Counted from the stretch's first letter, positions 11,567 to 21,720 are shown. The stretch: 64,000 bases of DNA from Rapana venosa (GCA_028751875.1 CM054143.1:64341682-64405681), one strand, 5' to 3'. The notes: a model not told the origin generated them from the sequence alone. Program-made: numbers and translations.

Positions 11567-13123
11567 TTGCGCACTTTGGCAGGGTGATGAGGGTTTTGGC
11601 TGTAGGGAGCAAGGACAGAAATGAGATAAAACAAGAGGGGAGAATCTTAGGTCTGAAATTAATGTGTCTAGAGGCTGGATTTAAAAGTGTCATAAGTAGG
11701 CTTTTGGCAAAGGTAGAGAGGGAGGTCATTCCAGATCGATGGACCAGCAATAGAGAAAGAGCGACGGCCGACGGTGGATTGGTTGAATCTAGGTATTGGT
11801 AAGCACAAGGTATCTGCGCAGAGCGAAGGGAACGAGAAGGAGTGTACAGGTTAAGACATTCACAGAGGTAGGAAGGTGCTGTTTTGTGGAGACATTTGTA
11901 ACAGAGGGTACTGATCTTATAGTTAACTCTCTGTGACACAGGTAGCCAGTGCAGAGATTGCAAGAGAGGAGTAATGTGCTCAGATTTTTTTTCTTTCTGA
12001 GGACTAGTCGAGCTAAAGAGTTTTGTATACGTTGAAGGGAGTGGATAGATGGTGCTGGCAGACCAACCAGAAGAGAATTGCAATAGTCCGGACGTGAGAG
12101 AATGAAGGACATGACTAGTGTGGATGATGCATCAGTGGACAGGTACTTTCGAACTGTATTAATATGCCGTAATTGATAGTAGTACGACTGGCAGGTCTGG
12201 GTGATGAATTTGTGCATGGAAAGTGTGTTGTCGATAATGACCCCTAGATATTTTACAGCAGTGGATAGAGGGACTAACGTATTGCCGAATTCTATTGAAG
12301 CTGTTGTGATGAAAGAGGGTTTGTGTTTGGTCCCTACAAGCAGGGCTTCAGTTTTCTCTGCATTTAGCTGTAACTTGTTCTGTATCATCCAATTTTGGAT
12401 ATCTTGAAGACAGTAGAACATATTTGTCAATAGAGAAGGCAAATTTTCAGGAGTATCACTGCTGAGAATCTGAGAGTCATCTGCATAAAAATGGTGGCTG
12501 ATCTGATGAAGATTTATGATATCTGAAAGTGGAGTAGTGTAGAGAGTGAAAAGGACAGGGCCGAGAACTGATCCCTATGGGACTCCGCATTCCAGTTTGG
12601 CGGGTGTTGATTGAATCTTGTTTACTGCAACTGTGCGGAATCAGTCTGTAGGGTATGAACTGAACCAGGTGATGGCTGTGCCTTTAATACCGAAAAATTT
12701 TTTTGGAGACGGGAGAGAAGAATTGAATGGTCTATAGTGTCGAAAGCTGCAGATAAGTCGAGAAGAGTGAGAAGGGAGATTTTCCCTGAGTCATGTTTAA
12801 CATGTGGACTAGGGTATTTTCGGTGCTGTGGTTGACATGATAGGCAGACTGAAAAGGGGGAAGCAGATTGTTGGAATGAAGATGGTTGTTGAGTTGTTTC
12901 AGAACAACTTTTTCAAGGACTTTAGGGACGAACGGTAGGTTCTTCAGAGTGTTGGGATCGAGGTCGTGGGTTTTTTTGAGTAGAGGTGTAACTATTGCCG
13001 TTTTTAGAGCTGTTGGGAAAATTCCTGAAAGAAGTGTTGAGTTTACTATTTTTGTTATGGTGAATATAAGCTGTGGAAGGCATTGAGTGAAAAGAGAAGC
13101 AGGCACAGGATCAAGATCACATA
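11565..13123 (-). pseudogene. L2/CR1-like LINE reverse transcriptase, copy A body
   Basis: Reading on minus from 13123: LDPNTLKNLPFVPKVLEKVV and NHLHSNNLLPPFQSAYHVNH (fingers), then GVP-stop-GSVLGPVLF, where a TAG at 12575-12577 replaces the usual Gln. Next come FYADD (codons at about 12476-12487, catalytic Asp pair), QNWMIQNKLQLNAEKTEAL, VKYLGVIIDNTLSMH and the C-terminal SLHWLPVSQRVNYKI and CYKCLHKTAPSYLCECL. These strings are typical of the CR1/L2 group of non-LTR elements. Frameshifts split it into pieces at 12732-13226, 11789-12442 and 11487-12083. It is 5' truncated at about 13123, where the RTE sequence resumes with AGATCAGTGCC. The last four target bases, AGAT, also occur at 9307-9310. 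Confidence 0.85.
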
Positions 13124-13560
13124 AGATCAGTGCCAAGAAGACAAAACTCATGACAAATAGTGCCCAGCCAATCACGACCAAGATTACAGTCAGTGGAAAA
13201 TAACTTGAGGTTGTAGATCGCTTCAAGTTCCTTGGAACTATTATTAGTGAAGAAGATTCAAAGACCTAAATCCTCATAAGAGCTGCACAAACAGTAGCAG
13301 AAGTGGCGAAGCTCAAGACCATCTGGAAAGACCAAAACATCTCTCTCAGGACTAAGGTCAAGCAACTGCATGCACTGGTCATCTCCACATATCTGTATGC
13401 ATGCATATCCTGGACATTGAATGCAGATCTACAAAGGAGGATCCAGGCTTTAGAGATGATATGCCTCAGAAGATTCCTTGGCATTTCATACACGGACCAC
13501 ATTACCAATGAAGAAGTCCGACAAACCCTCACCAATGGGCATGTGACAAGATCAGATGGG
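13124..13560 (+). pseudogene. RTE-like LINE reverse transcriptase, 3' portion after insertion
   Basis: The translation resumes SAKKTKLMTN, then FKFLGTIISEED, then LKTIWKDQNISLRTKVKQL, STYLYACISWTLNADLQRRI and FLGISYTDHITNEEVRQTL. These are the standard motifs after the catalytic centre of an RTE-clade reverse transcriptase, in the right order. In-frame stops occur near 13200 and 13266. It continues the fragment that ends at 9310. The rest of the usual C-terminus (the KWYGHV region) is missing or replaced after about 13560. Confidence 0.82.
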
Positions 13561-13584
13561 TGATCATGTGCTTTTCTCTTGCCA

Positions 13585-13865
13585 GTGCCCATGTTCATAT
13601 GGTTTAATAAATGTTGTCATCTATTCCCACTGGCCTATAATGGCTTACTCTTCCAAAAGGTGGAATGGGTTTTAACATTTGTGCAAGATGTTCTGCGTGC
13701 ATTCGCATACTGGACCTTGGTCTACTGTCTCGTCCGAAGGATTTTCTGGGAAATGGAGACGTCACTTCTGTAAACACCTGAGGAAACATCTCCTTGACAG
13801 GGGGGTGTCTTGGTCATGACTTCAACCTGTGCTCTAACTAGGGCTATCAGATCACAGGTGCAACC
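13585..13865 (-). mobile_element. SINE-A copy
   Basis: On plus it reads as the reverse complement of the 9613 SINE: CATATGG.TTAATAAATGTTGTCATC, TTCCCACTGGCC, GGCTTACTCTTCC, AAGATGTTCTGCGTGCATTC and CTCGTCCGAAGGA. The right end has AGGAAACATCTCCTTGACAG and probably part of the head. Tail alpha is missing. It is 5' to the FTP-like exon on the other strand. Confidence 0.75.
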
Positions 13866-13888
13866 AACCAACCTCGGGTTACCACATA

Positions 13889-13911
13889 TGTGTGTGTGTG
13901 TGTGTGTGTCC

Positions 13912-13942
<31 letters not shown>

Positions 13943-13944
13943 TG
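13889..13944. repeat. (TG)n(CG)n alternating purine-pyrimidine tract
   Basis: TG repeat, then about 16 bp of CG repeat, then TG again. Uninterrupted alternation of this kind favours Z-DNA. It ends 15 bp before the putative splice acceptor of the next exon. Confidence 0.85.
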
Positions 13945-13959
13945 AATTTTGTGACACAG

Positions 13960-14178
13960 TGGGAGACTTCTCATTGATGGTGACAAAAACAAAGAAAGCC
14001 TTCAAGCACTTTGAAAGAGAAGATCTGTGCTACTTCGAAAACGGATTTATTAATGCTGGATTCTCCAAAACCTACACTTGCACCCGTTCCCTAATTGGCA
14101 GATACGCTGTTGTGGTAAAAGAAGGCCCTGGTACACTGGCCTTGTGTGCAGTGCATGCTTTTGGTCACCGGTTATATT
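13960..14178 (+). CDS. Putative internal exon, fucolectin/FTP-like lectin domain (C-terminal half)
   Basis: An acceptor (GTGACACAG, AG at 13958-13959) and a strong donor (GTAAGTGAG at 14179) bracket 219 nt that stay open in one frame. The exon starts and ends in phase 1, as expected for shuffled extracellular domains. Its translation includes CYFENGFINAGFSKTYTC, then SLIGRYAVVVKEGPGTLALC and AVHAFGHRLY. The C...C spacing, GRY strand and TLCxV end resemble the second half of F5/8-like fucolectin (FTP) domains, which bind fucosylated glycans in the family. The first half would need an upstream exon, which I do not see: upstream lie only retroelements and low-accuracy sequence. With the EGF-like exon at 15066 it suggests part of a secreted or membrane receptor-like gene. 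It could also be a pseudogene fragment. Confidence 0.6.
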
Positions 14179-14194
14179 GTAAGTGAGGTCTCTC

Positions 14195-14198
<4 letters not shown>

Positions 14199-14281
<83 letters not shown>

Positions 14282-14314
14282 TTGTGTTGTGTGTGTGTGT
14301 GGTGTGTGTGTGTG
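14199..14314. repeat. (CT)n then (TG)n microsatellite in putative intron
   Basis: CT repeats with two CCT interruptions, followed by TGTTGTGTTG and TG repeats. It lies just downstream of the exon donor. Confidence 0.9.
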
Positions 14315-15065
14315 TATAGAAGATGATGGTGCTGTCTGGAGTCTTGGTGGGGAATGGTAAAAACGAGAAGTTAAGGTCGTGAATGATGACTTGCTTGCAA
14401 AAAGCTAGGGAAGCTACTTCAAGCTGCTCACGTCAGTCTCAAAACACAATCCTATCCAAGCCTGTTCTTTCAGACCTGAGCCAGCAGTTTGAGGAAGCTT
14501 GCCGACATTGTGGAAGCACCATGTGGTCACTAGCCAGAAGAGTCATGGCACTGCTGCTGGTTCACTTCAATAGTGCCTGCTCTGATTCCATATATACACA
14601 TAGAACACACACCATCGGCTAAGTTATTGGTTGACATCCTGATTTCTTTTAATTAACATTAAATCTACCATATTGAATACTCGGTGTAAAAGAATAACTG
14701 CGACCGTATCGTCATAGTTTGAAATTATATTGTTAACAAGAACGTGATGCTGCATTGTATTGAAAGCTAAACTAAAGTCAGTGAACAATATTCTGGCATG
14801 TGCTGTGGAACATTGGATGTGGTCTTCCGAAAATATGTCATTAACAATAATAATGGAGGCTTTTATTCAGAGTGCCATTGTGTCTTTTGCATTTATTTTG
14901 CTTCTTTATTATTTCTCTGTTCATTTTTCTATTTCTTCATTTGTCAATTTCCTATTACCTTCATGACTTTTAATTCATGTCAGTTCCATTCCACCATGTG
15001 ATCTTTTGAGCATTTATTTACCTATATCCGCACATGTGTGCGTGCGTGCGTGCATGTGTGTGCAG
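14315..15065 (+). other. Putative intron between FTP-like and EGF-like exons
   Basis: No domain or known repeat is recognised. The open frames at 14383-14622 and 14760-15001 have no recognisable similarity. The stretch ends in a TG-rich tract and TGTGTGTGCAG, which would serve as the acceptor of the following exon. Confidence 0.45.
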
Positions 15066-15149
15066 CATTACCACTCGAGCATGTTTGCAATGCCTCAAGT
15101 GAATATACAATCTGTGAAAATGGCACTGCTTGTAGAGATGGCCAGTGCA
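15066..15149 (+). CDS. Putative internal exon, EGF-like Cys-rich module
   Basis: 84 nt lie between an acceptor (TGTGTGCAG, AG at 15064-15065) and a good donor (GTAAGTGTT at 15150). Only the phase-1 frame gives a sensible product: VCNASSEYTICENGTACRDG followed by QCS, with four cysteines spaced C-x8-C-x5-C-x5-C. This looks like a short EGF/EB-type disulfide module. The exon is phase 1-1, the same as the FTP-like exon 0.9 kb upstream and on the same strand. FTP-plus-EGF combinations occur in molluscan extracellular receptors, so the pair is probably from one gene. No transmembrane or kinase/phosphatase exon was found downstream. Confidence 0.55.
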
Positions 15150-15176
15150 GTAAGTGTTCTTATAATTTGTAACCCT

Positions 15177-15283
<107 letters not shown>

Positions 15284-15285
15284 CG

Positions 15286-15540
15286 CTTGTTACAGTGAAA
15301 TTGCACAAAAGAAAATGTGTCCATGTTGCGATGAACAAATCGAAAATGAACATCATTTCATATTTAAATGTGCTGCCTATGAGGATCTACGGCTAAATTC
15401 TGAAAGAATCAGCCAAGTTTCCGTGCCATGCACTACTTAAGGCTATAAATCCAACTCACAGGCACAATTTATCCAGGTTCGTGTTCCATGCGATTAACAG
15501 AAGAAAAAACTTCATTTTGGAACATTGACTTAAGTGTTAT
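15286..15540 (+). pseudogene. LINE C-terminal Cys/His fragment
   Basis: The frame reads KKMCPCCDEQIENEHHFIFK then CAAYEDLRLN. The C-x2-C...H-x4-C pattern with EHHFIFKC and YEDLR is typical of the C-terminus of reverse-transcriptase proteins of non-LTR elements. After a stop at 15438 a second frame gives NPTHRHNLSRFVFHAINRRK, again typical of that region. No RT core is attached; the CT repeat forms the left edge. The preceding TTGTTACAG could pass for a splice acceptor, but the protein points to a transposon remnant. Confidence 0.6.
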
Positions 15541-15574
15541 GTTGCTGTAATATAACGGCCAAAAGAAATTATTT

Positions 15575-15663
15575 TTGATGTGATATGATGTGATGTGATG
15601 TGTGTGTGTGTGTCAAAGTCAAAGTCAAAGTCAAACTTTTATTTTCAAATGGTACATTGATGG

Positions 15664-15665
<2 letters not shown>
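15575..15665 (-). mobile_element. Retroelement 3' tail with GTCAAA terminal repeats
   Basis: Four GTCAAA units (15613-15636) precede CTTTTATTTTCAAATGGTAC. On minus this is a tail ending ...GAAAATAAAAG followed by TTTGAC repeats, parallel to tail alpha with GTCATT repeats and the TTGAC-ending tail at 52.2 kb. The body is absent, so it is a very short 5'-truncated copy. The left part is TGATG/TGTGATG repeat. Confidence 0.5.

Positions 15666-15666
<1 letters not shown>

Positions 15667-15733
<67 letters not shown>
15667..15733. repeat. (TG)n microsatellite
   Basis: Pure TG tract of about 66 bp. Confidence 0.95.
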
Positions 15734-15734
<1 letters not shown>

Positions 15735-15784
15735 TTAAGTGTGTTGGCTTGTGTGTGATGACAGTTGAAGGAGCGTTATGCCTA

Positions 15785-15944
15785 CAATAGTAATAATAAT
15801 AATAATAGTTATAATAATAAAAATAAATGGAATTTGTATACCGCTATATCTTGCAAAGACAAATCAGAGCGCTTGCATTCAACATATTCTTAGTCATGCA
15901 GCTAATTACTATCAAAAGTTTAAACAAAATTCAAATGTACGCAC

Positions 15945-15991
<47 letters not shown>

Positions 15992-18255
15992 GTAGGCTTT
16001 GGCAGGGTAATGGGATCTTGGCTGTTGAAGGCAGGGGCGGTTTTGAGATGAAAGAGGACGGAAAAAGTTAGGTTTGAAACAAATATGTCTTGAGGCTGAT
16101 TTAAATGTGTCATAAGTAGGCTTTTGTCGAAGAGAGAGAGGAAGGTCGTTCCAGATGGATGGACCGGAAATAGAGAAAGAGCGACGACCAACAGTGGGTT
16201 GGTTGAATCTAGGTATTCGTAAGCACAAGGTATCTGCAGCAGAGCGGATGGAACGAGAAGGAGTGTACAGGTGAAGACATTCACAGAGATAGGAGGGTGC
16301 AGTTTTGTGGAGACATTTGTAACAGAGGGTACTGATCTTATAGTTTACTCTCTGTGGCACAGGCAACCAGTGGAGAGATAGCAAGAGAGGAGTTATGTGC
16401 TCAGATTTTCTCTTTCTGAGGACTAGGCGAGCTGCAGAGTTTTGTATACGTTGAAGAGAGTGGATAGATGATGCTGGAAGACCAGACAAAAGAGAATTGC
16501 AATAGTCCAGACTGAGAGAATGAGAGACGTGACTAGTTTGGATTTTGCATCAGTGGACAGGTACTTTCGAACTGCACTGATGCGCTGTAATTGATAGTAG
16601 CATGACTGACAGGTCTGGGTGATGAATTTGTGCATAGAGAGCGTGTTGTCTATAACAACTAGATACTTCACAGCAGTGGTTAGAGGGACTGATGCACTGC
16701 CGAGTTCTATTGAAATTGTAATGGAAGAGAGTTTGTGTTTGGTCCCTACAAGCATGGCTTCGGCTTTATCTGCGTTTAACTGTAACTTGTTTTGAATCAT
16801 CCAGTTTTGGATATCTTGAAAGTAGTAGGCCATATTTGTCAAGAGAGAAGGCAGATTTTCAGGTGTAACACTACTTTGAATCTGAGAGTCATCTGCGTAA
16901 AAATTATAGTTGATGTAATGAAGATTTATTATATGTGATAGTGGAGCAGTATAAAGAGTGAAAAGAACAGGGCCGAGAACTGATCCCTGCGGGACACCAC
17001 ATTCCAGTTTGGCAGGTATTGACTGTATCTTGTTTACTGCGACTGTCTGGAATCGGTCAGTGAGGTATGAAATTAACCAGGAGAGGGCTGTGCCAGTAAC
17101 ACCGAATGTTTTTTGAAGACGGGAGAGAAGAATTGAATGGTCAATAGTGTCGAAGGCTGCAGATAAGTCAAGTAGAGTGAAAAGGGAGATTTTTCCTGAG
17201 TCAGAAGCAAGTAGAAGTGTATTTAAGGTATGGACTAGAGTAGTTTCAGTGCCATGGTTGACGCGATAGGCAGACTGAAACTCAGGAAGAAGACTTTTGG
17301 CAAGAAGGTGGTTATTGAGCTGTTTTAGAACTACTTTTTCAAGGACTTTAGAAATGAAAGGTAAGTTTGAAACAGGTCTATAATTTTCTTCAGAATGTTA
17401 GGGTCAAGGTCATGCTTTTTGAGTAGAGGTGTAACTATTGCAGTTTTGAGAGATGATGGAACATTTCCTGAAACAAGAGATGAGTTCACTATTTTCGTGA
17501 TAGCGGGTATAAGTTGTGGTAGGTACTGTACGAAAATAGAAGCAGGTATGAGATCGAGGTCACATGATTTTATAGTCATTCCTTTCAGAATTGTTGTGAT
17601 TTCTTTCTCACTTGTTGGATGAAAGAAAAGGAGAGGAGTACCTGAGAATTGGAGATCAGGAAGTGCAGGCTGGAAAGGAATCTGATCCAATCTGGAACGG
17701 ATGTTACGGATTTTGTCAGGAAAGAATGCAGAAAATATAGAAGAAAGTTCAGAGTGGTTGTGGATGGAAGGCAGAGGGCTTGCCTTCACAGATCTAAGGA
17801 GAGTGGAAGTGAGGGAAAAGAGAAATTTCATTGACGTGGCATCAAGAACTTGAGAAGAGTAGTACTTTGTTTTTTCTAAAAGAATTAAAGATTTGACTTC
17901 GCTTATTTGTTTTCGGAAGAGCTGCTTGTTGATTTCCGTTTTTGTTTTTCGCCACTGCCGCTCTAGTTGCCTGCGTTTTCGCTTTGCAACCTGGACGTCA
18001 TGGGTGTACCATGGTGCTCAGAGCCTGTCAGGCAGGAGACGGTCAGAGGGAGGTGCATGCTCATCAAGCAGTTGGCTGAGAACAGTATTGTAGTGTTTCG
18101 AGGGGTCATTTCAGAGGTTAGTGATAGGCGTTCAGCAGCATGTGTAGAGAAAGCTTCAATGTCTATGGGCTTGAGATTGCGACGAGTGACAACAGTCGGA
18201 TGAACATTTGTTTGCGTATTGTGTGTATCTGACTGAGAGGACAGGGAGTGGCGGA
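15785..18255 (-). mobile_element. L2/CR1-like LINE, copy B (best preserved)
   Basis: Minus-strand reading, 5' to 3': a connector with APWYTHDVQVAKRKRRQLER and KTKYYSSQVLDATS (about 18030-17830); then TSEKEITTILKG, CDLDLIPASIF, LKTAIVTPLLKK (17331-17831); GVPQGSVLGPV (about 16982-16998), intact here; FYADD (about 16888-16899), the catalytic Asp pair, intact; QNWMIQNKLQLNADKAEAM; VKYLVVIDNTLSMHKF; and SLHWLPVPQRVNYKI with CYKCLHKTAPSYLCECLHLY (15920-16489). The 3' UTR holds a CA tract (15951-15989) and ends GCGCTCTGATTTGTC...ATAGCGGTATACAAATTCCAT plus ATT repeats. Frameshifts between 16842 and 17331 and near 16640 make it defective, and the endonuclease is absent (5' truncated). Confidence 0.88.
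15951..15989. repeat. (CA)n in L2-B 3' UTR
   Basis: A short CA tract at the position homologous to the longer tracts in copies A, C and D. Confidence 0.9.
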
Positions 18256-18875
18256 TTATTGTTTCTCAAGTGATGTCTTGCAGGGTTTTGATTCCCACCC
18301 CATCTTCTCTCTATATGACTTCAAATGTCGCATGACATGAATGAGCACAGTATTGTACACTATTTTTGCCAACAGGATTGGATTTACATTGCATTAGCCT
18401 TGGGGCTGACATGGTTATATTTGGTGGGCACACTTTTCTGGTGTGGTGAATGCTTTTTTAGAATGCAATAGTTTGTGAGTACTGTAACTATTTTGAAAAT
18501 GCAAATGTTAGCGAGTAGGCCTATTAATAATCTGAACTGTCATGATTTAACGATGTGCTTGATGTTTGTAATTTGTATGTGATAAGGTATTGACATATCA
18601 AGTATAACTTCGTCAACAATTTTGTTCACAGGCCTTTTCGTTTTTAGCTATGCTTTGTTTTGATTCTTGGTCTACGTCAGCCTCTATTCAGTTTTGATTT
18701 TGGACTATGCATATTCAAGAGTATCCAGTTTTGAGTGCGCGCCACGGTATTGTGCCAAAGGTCTATCAAAGTTTACGAGAAATTATATTTCATTTTCTTT
18801 GCCTCTTCCATTTTTGCCCCTCAAAATGTATTGTGGTCTAAGGCCCATGTATATTAAACAATTTCGGAGTTCAGA

Positions 18876-18877
<2 letters not shown>
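18256..18877. other. No recognisable gene or repeat
   Basis: AT-rich sequence without a domain-bearing frame. GCCAACAGGATTGGATT near 18370 resembles CAACAGGATTGGATTG at 9010, a short shared fragment. Confidence 0.4.
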
Positions 18878-18953
<76 letters not shown>

Positions 18954-18962
18954 CTCCTCTCT

Positions 18963-19015
<53 letters not shown>

Positions 19016-19031
19016 TTCTCTCTCTCTCTCT
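18878..19031. repeat. (CT)n microsatellite
   Basis: About 150 bp of CT with CTCCTCCTCTCTCATCCT interruptions near 18950-18970. Confidence 0.95.
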
Positions 19032-19235
19032 AATTTTACGAGTGCAAACATATGGTTAGATAAAAAGTATTCATAAAACCATGCTATGGATTCCATGGCA
19101 TGAAGCTCAATGGGGCTGTCTGTTGTTGTTTGCCTTGTTGGTTTTATCAAATCTGTGTCTTGTACCCTGTCCCTCTCCTGCTGTCCCCCTTGTAAATGGG
19201 CGTAAATGCTTAGTGCAATAAACATTTGTCATATT

Positions 19236-19327
19236 CATTGTCTGTCTGTATCTGTCTGTTTGTCTGGTCTGTCTGTCTCCCTCTGTCTGTCTGTCTGTCT
19301 CCCTCCCTCTCTCTCATCTCTCTCTAT
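19236..19327. repeat. (TCTG)n / (CT)n microsatellite
   Basis: TCTG tetranucleotides grading into CCCTCTCT; a short AAT run follows at 19335-19350. Confidence 0.85.
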
Positions 19328-19417
19328 AATAGTAACAATAATAATAATAATGATAATATATCTCACTCTCTCTGGGAACAATTATCTGCAACCTTCGTTC
19401 CTGGTCACCAGGAATGC

Positions 19418-19488
19418 AGCACAACATACAGGCACAGAAATGGTGGATTGGTTACTTCTTTGATCTTATTGACGACCTGATTGATCGA
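19418..19488 (+). CDS. Weak candidate exon, unknown protein
   Basis: After a possible acceptor (CTGGTCACCAG) one frame reads MQHNIQAQKWWIGYFFDLID then DLIDRN, up to a possible donor (AACAG|GTTAGT). The composition looks protein-like (WW, YFF, hydrophobic/acidic alternation) and, if spliced as drawn, it starts in phase 1 like the other exon candidates. The polypyrimidine tract is poor and no family is recognised. It may equally be a transposase or LINE remnant. Confidence 0.2.
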
Positions 19489-19916
19489 AACAGGTTAGTT
19501 TTTTGTACTCATGGGATATTGTTTTTCGTTGAAATACATTTAGATAGTTGTGGAATCTGAATAATTGCTCTATGTCCTATCAGCTTTCGCCACATGTGCA
19601 GCCTGGTATTGTCCATGTGATCAATGTTAAATTTAGCTGAAATAGGTTCCCAAGGGAGAATTTGAGGAGCTGCCAGGAAAATTGAAGTTGTTGCTATGTC
19701 AATGCCATTTTCTTTCAGACACGTATCTGCATAAGAATATTTTGAATAGGCTGCAGAAAAGAAAACAGTGCATGCTCGTTTCTGATAATCCGTGTTTTTA
19801 ATCCTAAATATTTCACCTTTTACTAACCTCTATTTGTCATATTGCTGTCCTAAGTTGCTTGGAAGAAGTGGAACAAGTACTCCTTTCCAAGATGATAGTG
19901 TTGATTCTGTCTCCAA

Positions 19917-19959
19917 GTGGTGGTGGTGGTGGTGGTGGTGGTGGTGGTGGTGGTGGTGG

Positions 19960-20006
<47 letters not shown>

Positions 20007-20215
20007 CTACTGTCGTCCCCAAGTGGTGGTGCTTATGATGATAATGATGACAATAACATTGATGATGGTGATGACGATGACAATATTGATGATGATAACG
20101 ACGACGACGATAATGATGATGACGATGATGATGATGATGATGATGATGATAACGACGACGACGATAATGATGAAGACAATGATGATGATGATGATGATGG
20201 GGACAGTCATGATTA
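19917..20215. repeat. (TGG)n(GAT)n(GAC)n trinucleotide tract
   Basis: TGG repeats, then GAT repeats, then an irregular GATGAC/AACGACGACGAT array. The long Val/Met/Asp frames here are pure repeat translations. Confidence 0.95.
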
Positions 20216-20454
20216 ACACGTCTGTGACGATAATGATGTTGGAACAGATACTTCGAATATTAAACTGAAGTCGTGGTGTGAGCAGAAGGATTGTGAGTAT
20301 AAAGACAATCTGTATGGTGTGCTAATCAGTATGTCTCAAGCCATCAGTTTATTGGTCTGTCTGCCTTCACGTCAGTCTGTCTGCCTGTTTACCCATACAT
20401 CTAATTGGTTGGCTTTTTGCTCATGAAAATCCTCTTTTGCTCCATTTTTCTTCT

Positions 20455-20627
20455 TCTTCTCCTTCAATGCGGTGACTGTCCTGGGTTGACCCTTATGGTT
20501 GACCAGGGCGTTCATACAGAGAATGTGGGAAGAGTTGGTTTTCAACCCGTTTTCATTTGTTTCTATTTGTAGAGTGTTAATCTGAGATTTAGTAAAACAG
20601 AAATGGATCATGGAGGAGATAGGCAAC

Positions 20628-20630
<3 letters not shown>
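20455..20630. repeat. Dispersed repeat shared with 8800-8990
   Basis: Second copy of the unnamed repeat: GGGTTGACCCTTATGGTTG, AGAGTTGGTTTT, TTAATCTGAGATTTA. It is flanked on the right by a CT tract (20630-20713). Confidence 0.6.
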
Positions 20631-20712
<82 letters not shown>

Positions 20713-20713
20713 A
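20630..20713. repeat. (CT)n microsatellite
   Basis: CT tract with TCTTCT and CTCCTC interruptions. Confidence 0.9.
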
Positions 20714-20929
20714 ATCAAGGTGATGCCATTTGCACACAAGAAGTGAGAAAGGAGTGAAGGTGGTTATAAACTATCATCTCTGATCAGAAGGGAAGGCTTG
20801 TATCTCCAATAATAACCAGATCCACAAGTGACTTAAAAGACGGTCTAGTTAGCAAGTCCTTAGTTTAACTTGCCTCAAATTGTTGGTTGGTTCTTAAGGA
20901 GGCAAATTCCATGACTAACAGTAAGGTGT

Positions 20930-21720
20930 TTACTATACTACATTATAGTAAGGTAAACACTGTACAACATTACATTAAGGTAAACACTGTACAACATTAT
21001 AGTAAGGTAAACACTGTACAACATTACAGTAAGGTAAACACTGTACAACATTATAGTAAGGTAAACACTGTACAACATTATAGTAAGGTAAACACTGTAC
21101 AACATTATAGTAAGGTAAACACTGTACTACATTACAGTAAGGTAAACACTGTACTACATTATAGTAAGGTAAACACTGTACTACATTATAGTAAGGTAAC
21201 ACTAACATAATTATAGTAAGGTTACACTGTACTACATTATAGTAAGGTAAACACTGTACTACATTACATAAGGTAAACACTGTACAACATTATAGTAAGG
21301 TAAACACTGTACAATAATAGGTTTCACTGTACAACATTTAGTAGGTAAACACTGTACAACATTATAGTAAGGTAAACACTGTACAACATTATAGTAAGGT
21401 AAACACTGTACAACATTATAGTAAGGTAAACACTGTACAACATTATAGTAAGGTAAACACTGTACAACATTATAGTAAGGTAATCACTGTACAACATTAT
21501 AGTAAGGTAAACACTGTACTACATTACAGTAAGGTAAACACTTACACATAGTAAGGTAAACACTGTTAAACATTTAGTAAGGTGTTCACTGTACAATTAT
21601 TAATACTGTCACATAATTAGTAAACACTTACAAATTAGTAAGGTGTACTGTACAACATTATGACAGGTTTCTGTGCACATTATATAATCACTGCTCACTG
21701 ATCTTGTCATACACTTAGTA
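20930..21720. repeat. 27-bp minisatellite
   Basis: Unit of the form ACATTATAGTAAGGTAAAC followed by ACTGTACA (27 bp). Units are near-identical from 20950 to about 21540, with C/T and A/T variants. After 21540 units lose bases progressively and become hard to phase. Confidence 0.9.

Noticed and set aside
13890..13959. Start of the 13890 open frame as N-terminus of the FTP-like protein
   Set aside because: The Cys/Val/Arg run there is TG/CG repeat translation. The acceptor at 13958-13959 gives a better exon start.
20930..21720. Regular repeat array considered as CRISPR
   Set aside because: The repeats are contiguous with no unique spacers, and the window is eukaryotic.
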